The notes: generated from the sequence alone by a model not told the origin. Positions 42,715 to 49,494 are shown, counted from the stretch's first letter. The stretch: DNA of 64,000 nt from Methanobacterium sp. (GCA_003151535.1 PLXT01000052.1:30943-94942), one strand, 5' to 3'. A program made the numbers and translations.

Positions 42715-43140
42715 TTAGTCTACAGCTAGTGGTGCCATATCTAAACTATAACGGTTAATGATATAATTTACGGCTCTTTTTCCTATCTTTGTTAATCCAC
42801 TGCTGTCCCAATGATTTTCTACGTCATGCAAGCGTTGTATATCCGCTAGTAATCCGACTGGCATTTCTTGCATCCAAGATGGCATCATAGCTTTGTTAGC
42901 ACCAACCTCCATTATAGCAGATATAGTAGTCATATCAGAATCACTTGAAGCCAAATCATCAAATGCAATTTTCGCCTCAGGCGTTAGATGCCTGCCAATT
43001 GCACAACCTTCGCTGAGTGGCTTGTAAGCACGTTTGGGTGAATAATAGCAAGCACCAAGTTTCTTATTCACACACCTCCTTTTAGCAGGATTAGCACTGT
43101 AATAATTAATAGTATCTTTAAGGAGTTGTTCTTGTGTCAT
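42715..43140 (-). CDS. Three-copy phage family protein, copy 1 (141 aa)
   Basis: Shares MTQEQLLKDTI-YY-NPAKRRC, CYYSP, SEGCAIGRHLTPEAKIAFD and MMPSWMQEM with copies at 45637-46038 and 46091-46513. Conserved Cys residues (about 23, 31 and 46) may bind metal. Predicted soluble. Function unknown. Confidence 0.72.
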   Translation of the reverse strand: MTQEQLLKDTINYYSANPAKRRCVNKKLGACYYSPKRAYKPLSEGCAIGRHLTPEAKIAFDDLASSDSDMTTISAIMEVGANKAMMPSWMQEMPVGLLADIQRLHDVENHWDSSGLTKIGKRAVNYIINRYSLDMAPLAVD

Positions 43141-43177
43141 AATGTTTTGCTTTAGGATGTAAAGATAAGACTATTTT

Positions 43178-43978
43178 TCAATTAAAGAAAACTATTTTAT
43201 GGATATTGTTATTAACTTCGAACAAAGGATGGGCCTTCAGTTGTTCTATTTTATCACCAAACATTCGAAGGAAAACTGTTTTTGATGGCAGGTTACTAAA
43301 CAGCGTCATAAAATCATCCAGTTGTTTATCATCCAGCAACTGAGTAGATATGTAAACATTTTTGGCATTCAGTAAGGCTTTGATTATATAAGCCTTGTCG
43401 ATGGTTCTTAATGAATTAATTACTCCAATAGTACCAACTTTTTCACCCAGCAATATTTTCAGTTCCTTTTTAAAGTCATTCCCAGCGTAAAAATTAAATG
43501 AGTTTTCCAGTATAAGAGTGTCGCACTTAATAACCTCCTCATCGATTGGGAAGCCGATATCATCCTTCTCAATGGTTTCAATTATTTCGCCGCCCCATGT
43601 TTCAAGGAAGCCATCCAGCGTACAGTAACCACCTGCTTTGTTCACCCGAATTGTTTCCCCATTTGACAGAAGTCTAAGCATACTTAAATACTTTTGGTCG
43701 GTTAACTTAGCCACTTCAATAATGGGGTATGTTTTTTCACCGTCTTGCCTATGTGCCTTTATTTTTAATAGGCTATCTATTACCAACATTCGGGGATTAT
43801 CGTCGCCCAAATGACCAGCTCTTTTTGTCTTACCTAAGTCTAAAAATGCTTCAGCATTTAACGTGGCTTCTAAGTTATGATATGCCTTCAAATCTTCAAT
43901 GTTATCGATAATCATATTCCATTGGATAGCATGCTTCGGATCACGGGAAGTCTTTAGATTGAGTTTAACAAATTTCAT
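43178..43978 (-). CDS. Unknown 266-aa protein
   Basis: Start MKFVKLNLKTSRDPKHA is set by the conserved leader upstream. Mixed alpha/beta with no known motif; SLRTIDKAYIIKALLNAKNVYI looks like a Rossmann-like segment. Own promoter at 43997-44028. Confidence 0.64.
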   Translation of the reverse strand: MKFVKLNLKTSRDPKHAIQWNMIIDNIEDLKAYHNLEATLNAEAFLDLGKTKRAGHLGDDNPRMLVIDSLLKIKAHRQDGEKTYPIIEVAKLTDQKYLSMLRLLSNGETIRVNKAGGYCTLDGFLETWGGEIIETIEKDDIGFPIDEEVIKCDTLILENSFNFYAGNDFKKELKILLGEKVGTIGVINSLRTIDKAYIIKALLNAKNVYISTQLLDDKQLDDFMTLFSNLPSKTVFLRMFGDKIEQLKAHPLFEVNNNIHKIVFFN

Positions 43979-43996
43979 AACGTTTAATTTAGAATA

Positions 43997-44028
43997 CAAA
44001 TATAATACTATATTTCCATTTCACCAAA
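43997..44028 (-). promoter_or_regulatory. Early promoter
   Basis: TTTG, 20-nt spacer, TATATTTG on the minus strand. Confidence 0.85.
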
Positions 44029-44171
44029 TAATAATCCCCAATATTTCTATCGGGGTTATTACCTAAATTAAAACTATGAAACAATCTTTATATTAAACTA
44101 ATCAAATAATGGTGATTATATACCTATCTAACCCAAAGTTATCCACATTTCATAAAATAATAGGTAAAATA

Positions 44172-44203
44172 ATTGTTTTTAAATTGCTTTCAATTTATCT
44201 TTG
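44172..44203 (+). promoter_or_regulatory. Promoter of the 44224 micro-gene
   Basis: ATTG, 20-nt spacer, TATCTTTG on the plus strand. Confidence 0.65.
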
Positions 44204-44223
44204 ATCTATCAAAAACAAAAAAC

Positions 44224-44388
44224 ATGAGAGAAAATATTATGACAACCTACAAAAATTATCTGGCTATGAATAGAAGTTTTGAACTGGCAAAAGAACCTGA
44301 AATTAAAGTGGAAAGCCACATAGTTGAGTACGCAAAAATGCACTCTCTTAAAGATACAGCTTCGCCCATTATCTACCTAATTTTTTAA
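44224..44388 (+). CDS. Small protein (54 aa)
   Basis: MRENIMTTYKNYLAMNRSFE; could instead start at the second Met (44239). Preceded by a good plus-strand promoter and followed within 30 nt by the promoter of a non-coding RNA. Function unknown. Confidence 0.55.
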   Translation: MRENIMTTYKNYLAMNRSFELAKEPEIKVESHIVEYAKMHSLKDTASPIIYLIF

Positions 44389-44411
44389 TAGATTTATTTT
44401 TACTATCTTTG
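44380..44411 (+). promoter_or_regulatory. Promoter of the 44.4-kb RNA
   Basis: TATCTTTG at 44404-44411 with a weak T-rich -33 box 20 nt upstream. Confidence 0.6.
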
Positions 44412-44592
44412 TTAAAATAACGGCCAGTATTGAAATACAGCCGTATTTTGTGGGTGCATTGCAATGTTACGTGTCCGGTCCTGCCTAATGAGAGCAGTCG
44501 GTTATATAACTCCTTTACAGGATCAGCTAAAACGCTGGCTGATGAGCAATACAGTATTTTAAGGGGCCATTAACATGGTCCTTTATTATTTT
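44412..44592 (+). ncRNA. Candidate structured non-coding RNA (about 175 nt)
   Basis: No ORF. The ends pair: TTAAAATA (44412-44419) with TATTTTAA (44555-44562), then GTATTG (44427-44432) with CAATAC (44547-44552). Inside: hairpin AAATAC-AGCC-GTATTT (44433-44448), palindrome CATTGCAATG (44457-44466), helix GGTCCTG/CAGGATC (44477-44483 with 44518-44524), and TCAGC/GCTGA (44523-44542). A promoter precedes and a 10-bp terminator hairpin with T-rich tail (44561-44590) follows. It does not match RNase P, tmRNA or SRP RNA as I know them. Function unknown. Confidence 0.62.
44561..44590 (+). terminator. Terminator of the 44.4-kb RNA
   Basis: AAGGGGCCAT, loop TAAC, ATGGTCCTTT then T-rich. Confidence 0.78.
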
Positions 44593-44604
44593 CCGTCAAA
44601 ACTA

Positions 44605-44636
44605 TTTGCATCCTATGTAGATATAATGTAACTTTG
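44605..44636 (+). promoter_or_regulatory. Plus-strand promoter facing the tRNA-like element
   Basis: TTTG, exactly 20 nt, TAACTTTG. It would drive an RNA antisense to the tRNA-like element, ending at the 44735-44777 hairpin. Confidence 0.72.
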
Positions 44637-44645
44637 TAACATAAA

Positions 44646-44716
44646 TGGTGGAGCTAGTGGGAGTCAAACCCACGCGGGGAAGGTCCTAAGTCTCACCCGC
44701 CCTTTCTGGTAGCCCC
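44646..44716 (-). tRNA. tRNA-like RNA without D-arm, alanine identity elements, CCA encoded
   Basis: On the minus strand, GGGGCTA pairs with TAGCTCC (7 bp, with G3-U70 wobble), followed by A73 and encoded CCA. A perfect T-arm GTGGG-TTTGACT-CCCAC is present. Between them are only 36 nt instead of about 41: nine unpaired nt (no D-stem), then a 9-bp helix with one mismatch, GCGGGTGAG/CTTCCCCGC, and the loop ACTTAGGAC. Acceptor and T-arm resemble the tRNA-like domain of tmRNA, which also lacks a D-stem. Wobble pairs exist only on this strand (A-C mismatches on the other), which supports minus-strand function. No own promoter seen. Confidence 0.6.
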
Positions 44717-44734
44717 ATAAATTGATACATAAAA

Positions 44735-44777
44735 ACCACCTGCTAAGTTTTTCCGACCAGCGTAGGTGGTTTTTATA
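44735..44777. terminator. Bidirectional terminator-like hairpin
   Basis: AAAACCACC...GGTGGTTTT with A and T runs on both sides, between the tRNA-like element and the 44773-44991 gene. Confidence 0.75.
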
Positions 44778-44991
44778 TTAAGCTTACTTTGTTTTCATTT
44801 TTGGTATATATAGTTTCAAGAGCAGCGCTTATTGTAGCGGATACGCTCGTCATCAGTTTCTTTTTTTCCCAGTCTGGCTGATAGTGCTCATGAATTACAT
44901 CCACTATTTCTGTGGTGGTCATTTCGCTTTTATGATGCTTCAATACATACCCTATCCGCTCATTCCACGTTCCATCAATCGGGTAGGGCAC
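44773..44991 (-). CDS. Unknown 72-aa protein, possible winged-helix-like
   Basis: Starts at GTG with AGGAGA six to seven nt upstream; the ATG two bases earlier is in another frame. TWNERIGYVLKHHKSEMTTTEIVDVIHEHY resembles a small helix-turn-helix of the HARE/winged type, a weak resemblance only. Divergent from the 45053 gene. Confidence 0.58.
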   Translation of the reverse strand: MPYPIDGTWNERIGYVLKHHKSEMTTTEIVDVIHEHYQPDWEKKKLMTSVSATISAALETIYTKNENKVSLI

Positions 44992-45052
44992 ATATGTCTC
45001 CTCTTAGTGAGGGGGCATATATTATTGCTGCCCATTTTCGTATATTCGTATT

Positions 45053-45196
45053 ATGGCAAAAGAAAAAAAGCATCCAAAGGAGAGGTCTAAGAACTACGAC
45101 CAGAAACTGGCCGTTAAGGGAACCTTTGCGGACGTATTCAAGGTCGTAAAAAAAAATAAAGAGGACAACGCCCCAAAAGATACTCAAAAGCCGTAG
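45053..45196 (+). CDS. Small basic protein (47 aa)
   Basis: Translated by me: MAKEKKHPKERSKNYDQKLA, then VKGTFADVFKVVKKNKE. Lys-rich, no membrane segment. The stop codon lies in a strong terminator hairpin (45190-45211), which supports a real gene. Function unknown. Confidence 0.64.
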   Translation: MAKEKKHPKERSKNYDQKLAVKGTFADVFKVVKKNKEDNAPKDTQKP

Positions 45197-45211
45197 AAAT
45201 TATCTACGGCT
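45190..45211 (+). terminator. Terminator of the 45053 gene
   Basis: GCCGTAGA, short loop, TCTACGGC then T-rich. Confidence 0.8.
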
Positions 45212-45329
45212 TTCTTTTTCAATCCATTATAACTTATACGCCCATTTAGTATATAGTTGCCATAATTTTCTTTATTTAACTCCGTTAATAGTTTCTGGAT
45301 GCTGTTTCAATGGGCCTGAGTTAGACCCT

Positions 45330-45599
45330 TTATTTATCGTTTTCCTGTCTTTTAATTTCGATTGCTTTCTTGCCTCGCAGGTCAAGCGGCCAGCCATATT
45401 TTACAAAATCTTCACCCTTTATCGGTGATCTATCTGATTCACGATAAGAAATCTTTCCATCCTCGTCAATAACCCTTTCAACTACTCCTTTAGAATGACT
45501 GCCACTAGTATGCCCAAAGAATTTCTTATCCTTGGCTTTTTTCTTAGAATGATCTGGCAAACCAGTTTGATCTTTATATTTCCTTCTAGTGTCGCTCAT
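45330..45599 (-). CDS. Unknown charged 89-aa protein
   Basis: Lys/Asp-rich (MSDTRRKYKDQTGLPDHSKK; HTSGSHSKGVVERVIDEDGK). Promoter at 45604-45635. The 118 nt to the left hold no gene I can see. Function unknown. Confidence 0.62.
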   Translation of the reverse strand: MSDTRRKYKDQTGLPDHSKKKAKDKKFFGHTSGSHSKGVVERVIDEDGKISYRESDRSPIKGEDFVKYGWPLDLRGKKAIEIKRQENDK

Positions 45600-45603
45600 T
45601 ATG

Positions 45604-45635
45604 TAAAGATAATACTATATTTGATAACAACCAAA
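45604..45635 (-). promoter_or_regulatory. Early promoter
   Basis: TTTG, 20-nt spacer, TATCTTTA on the minus strand. Confidence 0.8.
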
Positions 45636-45636
45636 T

Positions 45637-46038
45637 TTATATGGTATATCTATCCAAATTTAGCTGATACTCAGTAATAATATCATTCACAATTTCTTTT
45701 CCTCGTCCTGTTAACCCATTTATATCCCAATTTCTGGGCCCATCATGCAGGTTCTGAATACTGTTTAAAAAGTCAGGATTCATTTCTTGCATCCAATCTG
45801 GCATCATAGCCTTGTGATCATCATGGTTCATTATAGAAACTATATCACTTGAAGCCAAATCATCAAATGCAATTTTCGCCTCAGGCGTCAGATGCCTACC
45901 AATAGCACAACCTTCGCTTGATGGCTTGTTAGCCTTCTCGGGAGAATAATAGCAACCTCCGATTTTGGCACACCTTCTTTTAGCAGGATTAACACTGTAA
46001 TAATCAATAGTGTCTTTAAGAAGTTGTTCTTGTGTCAT
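45637..46038 (-). CDS. Three-copy phage family protein, copy 2 (133 aa)
   Basis: MTQEQLLKDTIDYYSVNPAK; CYYSPEKANKPSSEGCAIGR; MMPDWMQEM. Lacks two residues around the first Cys found in the other copies. Own promoter at 46058-46089. Confidence 0.72.
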   Translation of the reverse strand: MTQEQLLKDTIDYYSVNPAKRRCAKIGGCYYSPEKANKPSSEGCAIGRHLTPEAKIAFDDLASSDIVSIMNHDDHKAMMPDWMQEMNPDFLNSIQNLHDGPRNWDINGLTGRGKEIVNDIITEYQLNLDRYTI

Positions 46039-46057
46039 AATGTTTTGCTTTAGGATA

Positions 46058-46089
46058 TAAAGATAATATTAATTTTGATACCAACCAAA
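46058..46089 (-). promoter_or_regulatory. Early promoter
   Basis: TTTG, 20-nt spacer, TATCTTTA on the minus strand. Confidence 0.8.
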
Positions 46090-46090
46090 T

Positions 46091-46513
46091 TTATTTGGTA
46101 TATCTATCCATACTTAACCTAAAGTAATTAATAATATCATTCACACGTTCTTTTCCATCGCGTGTTAATCCTTGAACGTCCCAATATTCGGACCAATCAT
46201 GCAAGCCCTGAACCCTACGTAAAAATTCAGGATTCATTTTTTGCATCCAATCTGGCATCATAGCCTTGTTAGCACCAACCTCCATTATAGCAGATATAGC
46301 AGATATAGCAAACATACTTGAAGCCAAAGCATCAAATGCAATTTTCGTTTTAGGTGCCAGATGCCGCCCAATTGCACAACCTTCACTGAGTGGCTTCTTA
46401 GCCTTCTCGGGAGAATAATAGCAAGTCGATGATCTATTACTAATACACCTCCTTTTAGCAGGATTAGCACTGTAATAATCAATAGTGTCTTTAAGGAGTT
46501 GTTCTTGTGTCAT
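46091..46513 (-). CDS. Three-copy phage family protein, copy 3 (140 aa)
   Basis: MTQEQLLKDTIDYYSANPAK; CYYSPEKAKKPLSEGCAIGR; MMPDWMQKM. Adjacent to copy 2 with only promoter DNA between, so a recent tandem duplication is likely. Own promoter at 46533-46564. Confidence 0.72.
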   Translation of the reverse strand: MTQEQLLKDTIDYYSANPAKRRCISNRSSTCYYSPEKAKKPLSEGCAIGRHLAPKTKIAFDALASSMFAISAISAIMEVGANKAMMPDWMQKMNPEFLRRVQGLHDWSEYWDVQGLTRDGKERVNDIINYFRLSMDRYTK

Positions 46514-46532
46514 AATGTTTTGCTTTAGACAT

Positions 46533-46564
46533 CAAAGATAAGACTATCTTTGTTACTAACCAAA
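46533..46564 (-). promoter_or_regulatory. Early promoter
   Basis: TTTG, 20-nt spacer, TATCTTTG on the minus strand. Confidence 0.85.
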
Positions 46565-47134
46565 TATTTTATAACCAATCTCAGAACTTAAATGCTCCAA
46601 CATGCCGTTCTCTTTTGGATCACTGCCATAGAATCCCCAGCACGAGTTTACCTCAACCCCTTCAGCATCCTTTTCGATGAAGCCATACACATCACCTGAA
46701 AGGTATTGGTTATACAGCTTGACTTCATCCTCCAATATCCCTTCCAGTTTTACACGTATCTTAGCTGTTATCCTTTTACAGTTATATTCCACATAAGGGA
46801 CTGCCTTGGTTATAAAGACATAGCCAATCTGCCCAGCGTCCCATTGACAATCAAAGGGGTATGTGGTATTGTTTGTACCTATGCTGATACCACTATGATC
46901 GTACATATATAATGGCTTAATTACGGCAGGATTTTCCCTCTTTATAATATCCGCTTTCATGGCTTCCCAGCTATTGTAATCAGATTGCCGATAAAACAGG
47001 TGTTGGTCGCCCAATTTATATTTGCCATGGAAACAAAGCATTCGGGTCATATTATCCCATTTCCTTGGATCAGCTTCCCTAGATTCATCTTGTAATACTT
47101 CAAGTATATTGCCGTTCTTTAAAGTGTATAACAT
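46556..47134 (-). CDS. Unknown 192-aa protein
   Basis: Start MLYTLKNGNILEVLQDESRE (after the leader). Aromatic-rich alpha/beta protein with LFYRQSDYNSWEAMKADII. Promoter at 47153-47184. Function unknown. Confidence 0.63.
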   Translation of the reverse strand: MLYTLKNGNILEVLQDESREADPRKWDNMTRMLCFHGKYKLGDQHLFYRQSDYNSWEAMKADIIKRENPAVIKPLYMYDHSGISIGTNNTTYPFDCQWDAGQIGYVFITKAVPYVEYNCKRITAKIRVKLEGILEDEVKLYNQYLSGDVYGFIEKDAEGVEVNSCWGFYGSDPKENGMLEHLSSEIGYKIFG

Positions 47135-47152
47135 AACATTTAATTTAGGATA

Positions 47153-47184
47153 CAAAGATAATATTATATTTGCATTCCACCAAA
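47153..47184 (-). promoter_or_regulatory. Early promoter
   Basis: TTTG, 20-nt spacer, TATCTTTG on the minus strand. Confidence 0.85.
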
Positions 47185-47186
47185 TA

Positions 47187-47420
47187 TTATTTCCAACTTT
47201 CTTTACAAAGTTTATATACGGTCATTAGGCTTTCTTCTGACAACTGTTTTAAAGCAGGACCGATCCAGGTCCATTTATCAACAAAGCCGCCAGTGTAATA
47301 TCCAATTGTTTTAATCAATGGATGATCAAATAATGAGTAATTTGGCACCGTTCCTTGTACCATTGAAATAAGATCCTCTTTTGATAATTCAATATTGTAT
47401 AGCATCTTATTTAATTGCAT
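47187..47420 (-). CDS. Unknown 77-aa protein
   Basis: MQLNKMLYNIELSKEDLISM; may start at the second Met (47405). Overlaps the end of the 47411-47590 gene, so coupled to it. Function unknown. Confidence 0.58.
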   Translation of the reverse strand: MQLNKMLYNIELSKEDLISMVQGTVPNYSLFDHPLIKTIGYYTGGFVDKWTWIGPALKQLSEESLMTVYKLCKESWK

Positions 47421-47590
47421 TCGTTTAAATAATCAATTACCTCTGGAGCCAATATTGTGGCAATTGATAATACTGTATACCCGATTATCGTATCGCCATC
47501 CCAACGTAATATATTAAACGTCCCATTATGCGCAGAAAAACCTATAAATAAGAATCCTAATACAACTACTTGAATAATTATCCTTTTCAT
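47411..47590 (-). CDS. Small membrane or secreted protein (59 aa)
   Basis: Translated by me: MKRIIIQVVVLGFLFIGFSA then HNGTFNILRWDGDTIIGYTV. The N-terminus is a membrane helix or signal peptide, with a second hydrophobic stretch (YTVLSIATIL). It starts 4 nt after the 47595-47873 stop. Confidence 0.62.
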   Translation of the reverse strand: MKRIIIQVVVLGFLFIGFSAHNGTFNILRWDGDTIIGYTVLSIATILAPEVIDYLNECN

Positions 47591-47594
47591 AAGT

Positions 47595-47873
47595 TTATTT
47601 TATGGGAATTGTTTTTTGAATATCCTTATCGGAAAAAGTGGGGCTTGAAGATACCTTGAGATACAGTACCTGATTATCTTGTGGGAAACTTCTATGGCGA
47701 AATTCATGCACCACTTTCTTGTCTTGCTTAAATGAGCCAACGTATTGCCATGCTTCGCCATTATTGGCGGCCACTATTGGATCAGGTAAGCCAACGTTTC
47801 GGGGATGAGCAGCCAGCCAGTTCCACATATATTGCCATTCGGCACTGTCCCTTTTAATTAATACCATTTCCAT
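47595..47873 (-). CDS. Unknown 92-aa protein
   Basis: MEMVLIKRDSAEWQYMWNWL; Trp-rich N-terminus, then GEAWQYVGSFKQDKKVVHEF. First of a three-gene run. Function unknown. Confidence 0.62.
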   Translation of the reverse strand: MEMVLIKRDSAEWQYMWNWLAAHPRNVGLPDPIVAANNGEAWQYVGSFKQDKKVVHEFRHRSFPQDNQVLYLKVSSSPTFSDKDIQKTIPIK

Positions 47874-47878
47874 ATAGA

Positions 47879-48103
47879 CTATATTGGATTATAAATATGC
47901 TCTACCGTGATAGATTCAAGTGATTTCCGCTTATTTAATCTACGAATATGTAATCTCCAATCAGCCAATTCCTTTATATACTTATTGGAATATCGGTGTC
48001 TGGAAGAATCCGTAGTGATATCTTCAGGGTTTAAACTCAATCGATGAGCCCTGATCTTTACAATATGATATTCATGCAGTCTGATAACATTGAAGATTGG
48101 CAT
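47879..48103 (-). CDS. Unknown basic 74-aa protein
   Basis: Start MPIFNVIRLHEYHIVKIRAH after the leader. Arg/His-rich, perhaps nucleic-acid binding. Promoter at 48122-48153. Confidence 0.6.
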   Translation of the reverse strand: MPIFNVIRLHEYHIVKIRAHRLSLNPEDITTDSSRHRYSNKYIKELADWRLHIRRLNKRKSLESITVEHIYNPI

Positions 48104-48121
48104 AACAGTTAATTTAGATTG

Positions 48122-48153
48122 TAAAGATAATACTATCTTTAATGCCAACCAAA
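48122..48153 (-). promoter_or_regulatory. Early promoter
   Basis: TTTG, 20-nt spacer, TATCTTTA on the minus strand. Confidence 0.8.
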
Positions 48154-48155
48154 TA

Positions 48156-48479
48156 TTATTTTATCTTCCATATTTCAAAGGGTAAATATTTTCTGCATAT
48201 ATCAGCAGTTATCTTACTGTATTTACTCCTAATAGCAATATAATCATATAAAGCCATTCCTTTAATTTCAGCATCACAAGCAGCTCGAACAGCAGCAGTT
48301 ACAGCATGTGGGGCACCACTAGCAGCATAGTAGCCAGCATACTCAGCATTGGTAGCATAGTTATTAATTCCTTTATTAACTTCTGCAACTAGCTTATCGA
48401 TACCAATCAAGCCCTCCCCGTATCCTATCTTGAATAAAGTTCCTAATATTATCTCTAACATGAACATCGTCAGCTTCAT
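48156..48479 (-). CDS. Unknown Ala-rich protein (up to 107 aa), start uncertain
   Basis: The clear part is VAEVNKGINNYATNAEYAGY onward to KYLPFEIWKIK. The first 28 codons overlap the 48394-48561 frame, so translation may begin at the later Met or continue from the other frame by a frameshift. AAVRAACDAEIKGMAL looks helical. Function unknown. Confidence 0.55.
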   Translation of the reverse strand: MKLTMFMLEIILGTLFKIGYGEGLIGIDKLVAEVNKGINNYATNAEYAGYYAASGAPHAVTAAVRAACDAEIKGMALYDYIAIRSKYSKITADICRKYLPFEIWKIK

Positions 48480-48561
48480 AAATAAAACTAATTTCTTGAT
48501 TTACCTTATTCAAGAAATTATTCCAAACGTTTGCCCTAAGATTATATCGTATGTTTATCAT
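48394..48561 (-). CDS. Asn-Ile-like small protein (55 aa)
   Basis: Translated by me: MINIRYNLRANVWNNFLNKV then NQEISFIYEADDVHVRDNIR and NFIQDRIRGGLDWYR. It resembles the degenerate Asn-Ile/Trp members at 60.6-64 kb. An operator-like palindrome (48592-48609) lies 30 nt upstream. Confidence 0.55.
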   Translation of the reverse strand: MINIRYNLRANVWNNFLNKVNQEISFIYEADDVHVRDNIRNFIQDRIRGGLDWYR

Positions 48562-48591
48562 GTAGATTTATTTGGGGGAATGGTAAGGCTA

Positions 48592-48609
48592 TGTACACAA
48601 TTGTGTATA
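48592..48609. promoter_or_regulatory. Operator-like palindrome, site 2
   Basis: TGTACACAATTGTGTATA; the palindrome of sites 3 and 4 with a mismatch near the right end. Confidence 0.5.
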
Positions 48610-48611
48610 CA

Positions 48612-48830
48612 CTAGTTTAATACCATCTTTATAACGTCGCCGTCAGATAAATGCAGATCTAGCTCACCAACATTAAAAACAAACCCTGATCTTATAGTAT
48701 AATAAGCATCAGTCAGGGTATGACTAAACTTAACCCTTGTATCCTCACGAAGCCTCGAATGTAATGTATTAGCTAAATCACCCTTAAATGTGAAATGCAA
48801 TCCCCTAATGTCTCTCAATTCCAATTTCAT
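48612..48830 (-). CDS. Unknown 72-aa protein
   Basis: MKLELRDIRGLHFTFKGDLA; beta-rich. Overlaps the 48827-49030 stop by 4 nt. Function unknown. Confidence 0.62.
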   Translation of the reverse strand: MKLELRDIRGLHFTFKGDLANTLHSRLREDTRVKFSHTLTDAYYTIRSGFVFNVGELDLHLSDGDVIKMVLN

Positions 48831-49030
48831 AACTTCTCCGTTGATATATGACTCACTATTTGATTGCTAACGTCAACACTCGTCTCAAACCGCTGCCGCT
48901 TCTCATTCCATACCCTCGTACACCTTGCACCTATATAATTCACACTACCAAAAGATGTAGTTGTCCTTACAAGATACTTCCCATCTTCAGGTATAAGATA
49001 ATCGGTGAATAAAACTAATTCAATATTCAT
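48827..49030 (-). CDS. Unknown 67-aa protein behind a structured leader
   Basis: MNIELVLFTDYLIPEDGKYL, beta-rich with basic end. It shares VGARCxxVWNE-type sequence (YIGARCTRVWNEKRQRFE) with the C-terminus of the 49495-49797 protein (YVGERCQTVWNPY), so the two may be related. Its leader contains the RNA element at 49052-49159. Confidence 0.62.
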   Translation of the reverse strand: MNIELVLFTDYLIPEDGKYLVRTTTSFGSVNYIGARCTRVWNEKRQRFETSVDVSNQIVSHISTEKL

Positions 49031-49043
49031 TTGTCTAATTAAT

Positions 49044-49170
49044 AAAAAAAATGCATAGAATGAATATAGTGTTTACCCTATATGGTCGGTGATCCGTCCA
49101 CCTGCTTTATTCATAAACTATGTGACAGATAGCGTATTTATAAAACAACATTCTATGCACTATTGATTGG
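49044..49170 (-). ncRNA. Structured leader or stand-alone RNA with terminator-like closing stem
   Basis: Transcribed leftward from the promoter at 49177-49208. An 11-bp closing stem TGCATAGAATG (49149-49159) with CATTCTATGCA (49052-49062) encloses hairpins such as CTAT/ATAG, CATA/TATG, GGTG/CACC and ATATAG/CTATAT. Eight T follow the closing stem, 14 nt before the ATG at 49030. This is the geometry of an attenuator or riboswitch, or of a short ncRNA ending at that terminator. Confidence 0.6.
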
Positions 49171-49176
49171 CGATTA

Positions 49177-49208
49177 CAAAGATAACAAAACCTTTCGATA
49201 CCTCCAAA
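49177..49208 (-). promoter_or_regulatory. Early promoter of the structured leader
   Basis: TTTG, 20-nt spacer, TATCTTTG on the minus strand. Confidence 0.85.
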
Positions 49209-49217
49209 TTATTGTAT

Positions 49218-49472
49218 TTATTCTGTCCTAAGATCAATCTCTGGGTTTAGAATTTTTAACAAGGATATCACGTCCTTTTCATAATAGAAAGTATTGGATA
49301 ATGAATCATGCCTTCGGAAACGATTCATCCAGCTTTTAACAGCTTCACTATTCTCCTTATTCAGCTTTACTACTGCTTTTTCTCTGAATTTAGATAATTT
49401 AATAACCATCCAGAACGAATAACTTATTGCTGTGACTACTACTGCCATCATCATCATCATCATTACTATCAT
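49218..49472 (-). CDS. Membrane-anchored small protein (84 aa)
   Basis: N-terminal helix after a Met run (MIVMMMMMMAVVVTAISYSF), then a basic cytoplasmic domain (KLSKFREKAVVKLNKENSEA). Function unknown. Confidence 0.6.
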   Translation of the reverse strand: MIVMMMMMMAVVVTAISYSFWMVIKLSKFREKAVVKLNKENSEAVKSWMNRFRRHDSLSNTFYYEKDVISLLKILNPEIDLRTE

Positions 49473-49494
49473 AACAAATGAATTTTATACCAAA

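Noticed and set aside
44412..44592. Phage copy of 6S RNA or RNase P RNA
   Set aside because: Length is similar to 6S RNA and the ends pair, but there is no single long rod with a central bulge, and RNase P core motifs are absent.
44646..44716. Ordinary leucine tRNA with UAG anticodon
   Set aside because: The loop contains TTAG, but no 5-bp anticodon stem with a 7-nt loop and no D-arm can be formed, and identity elements are those of alanine.
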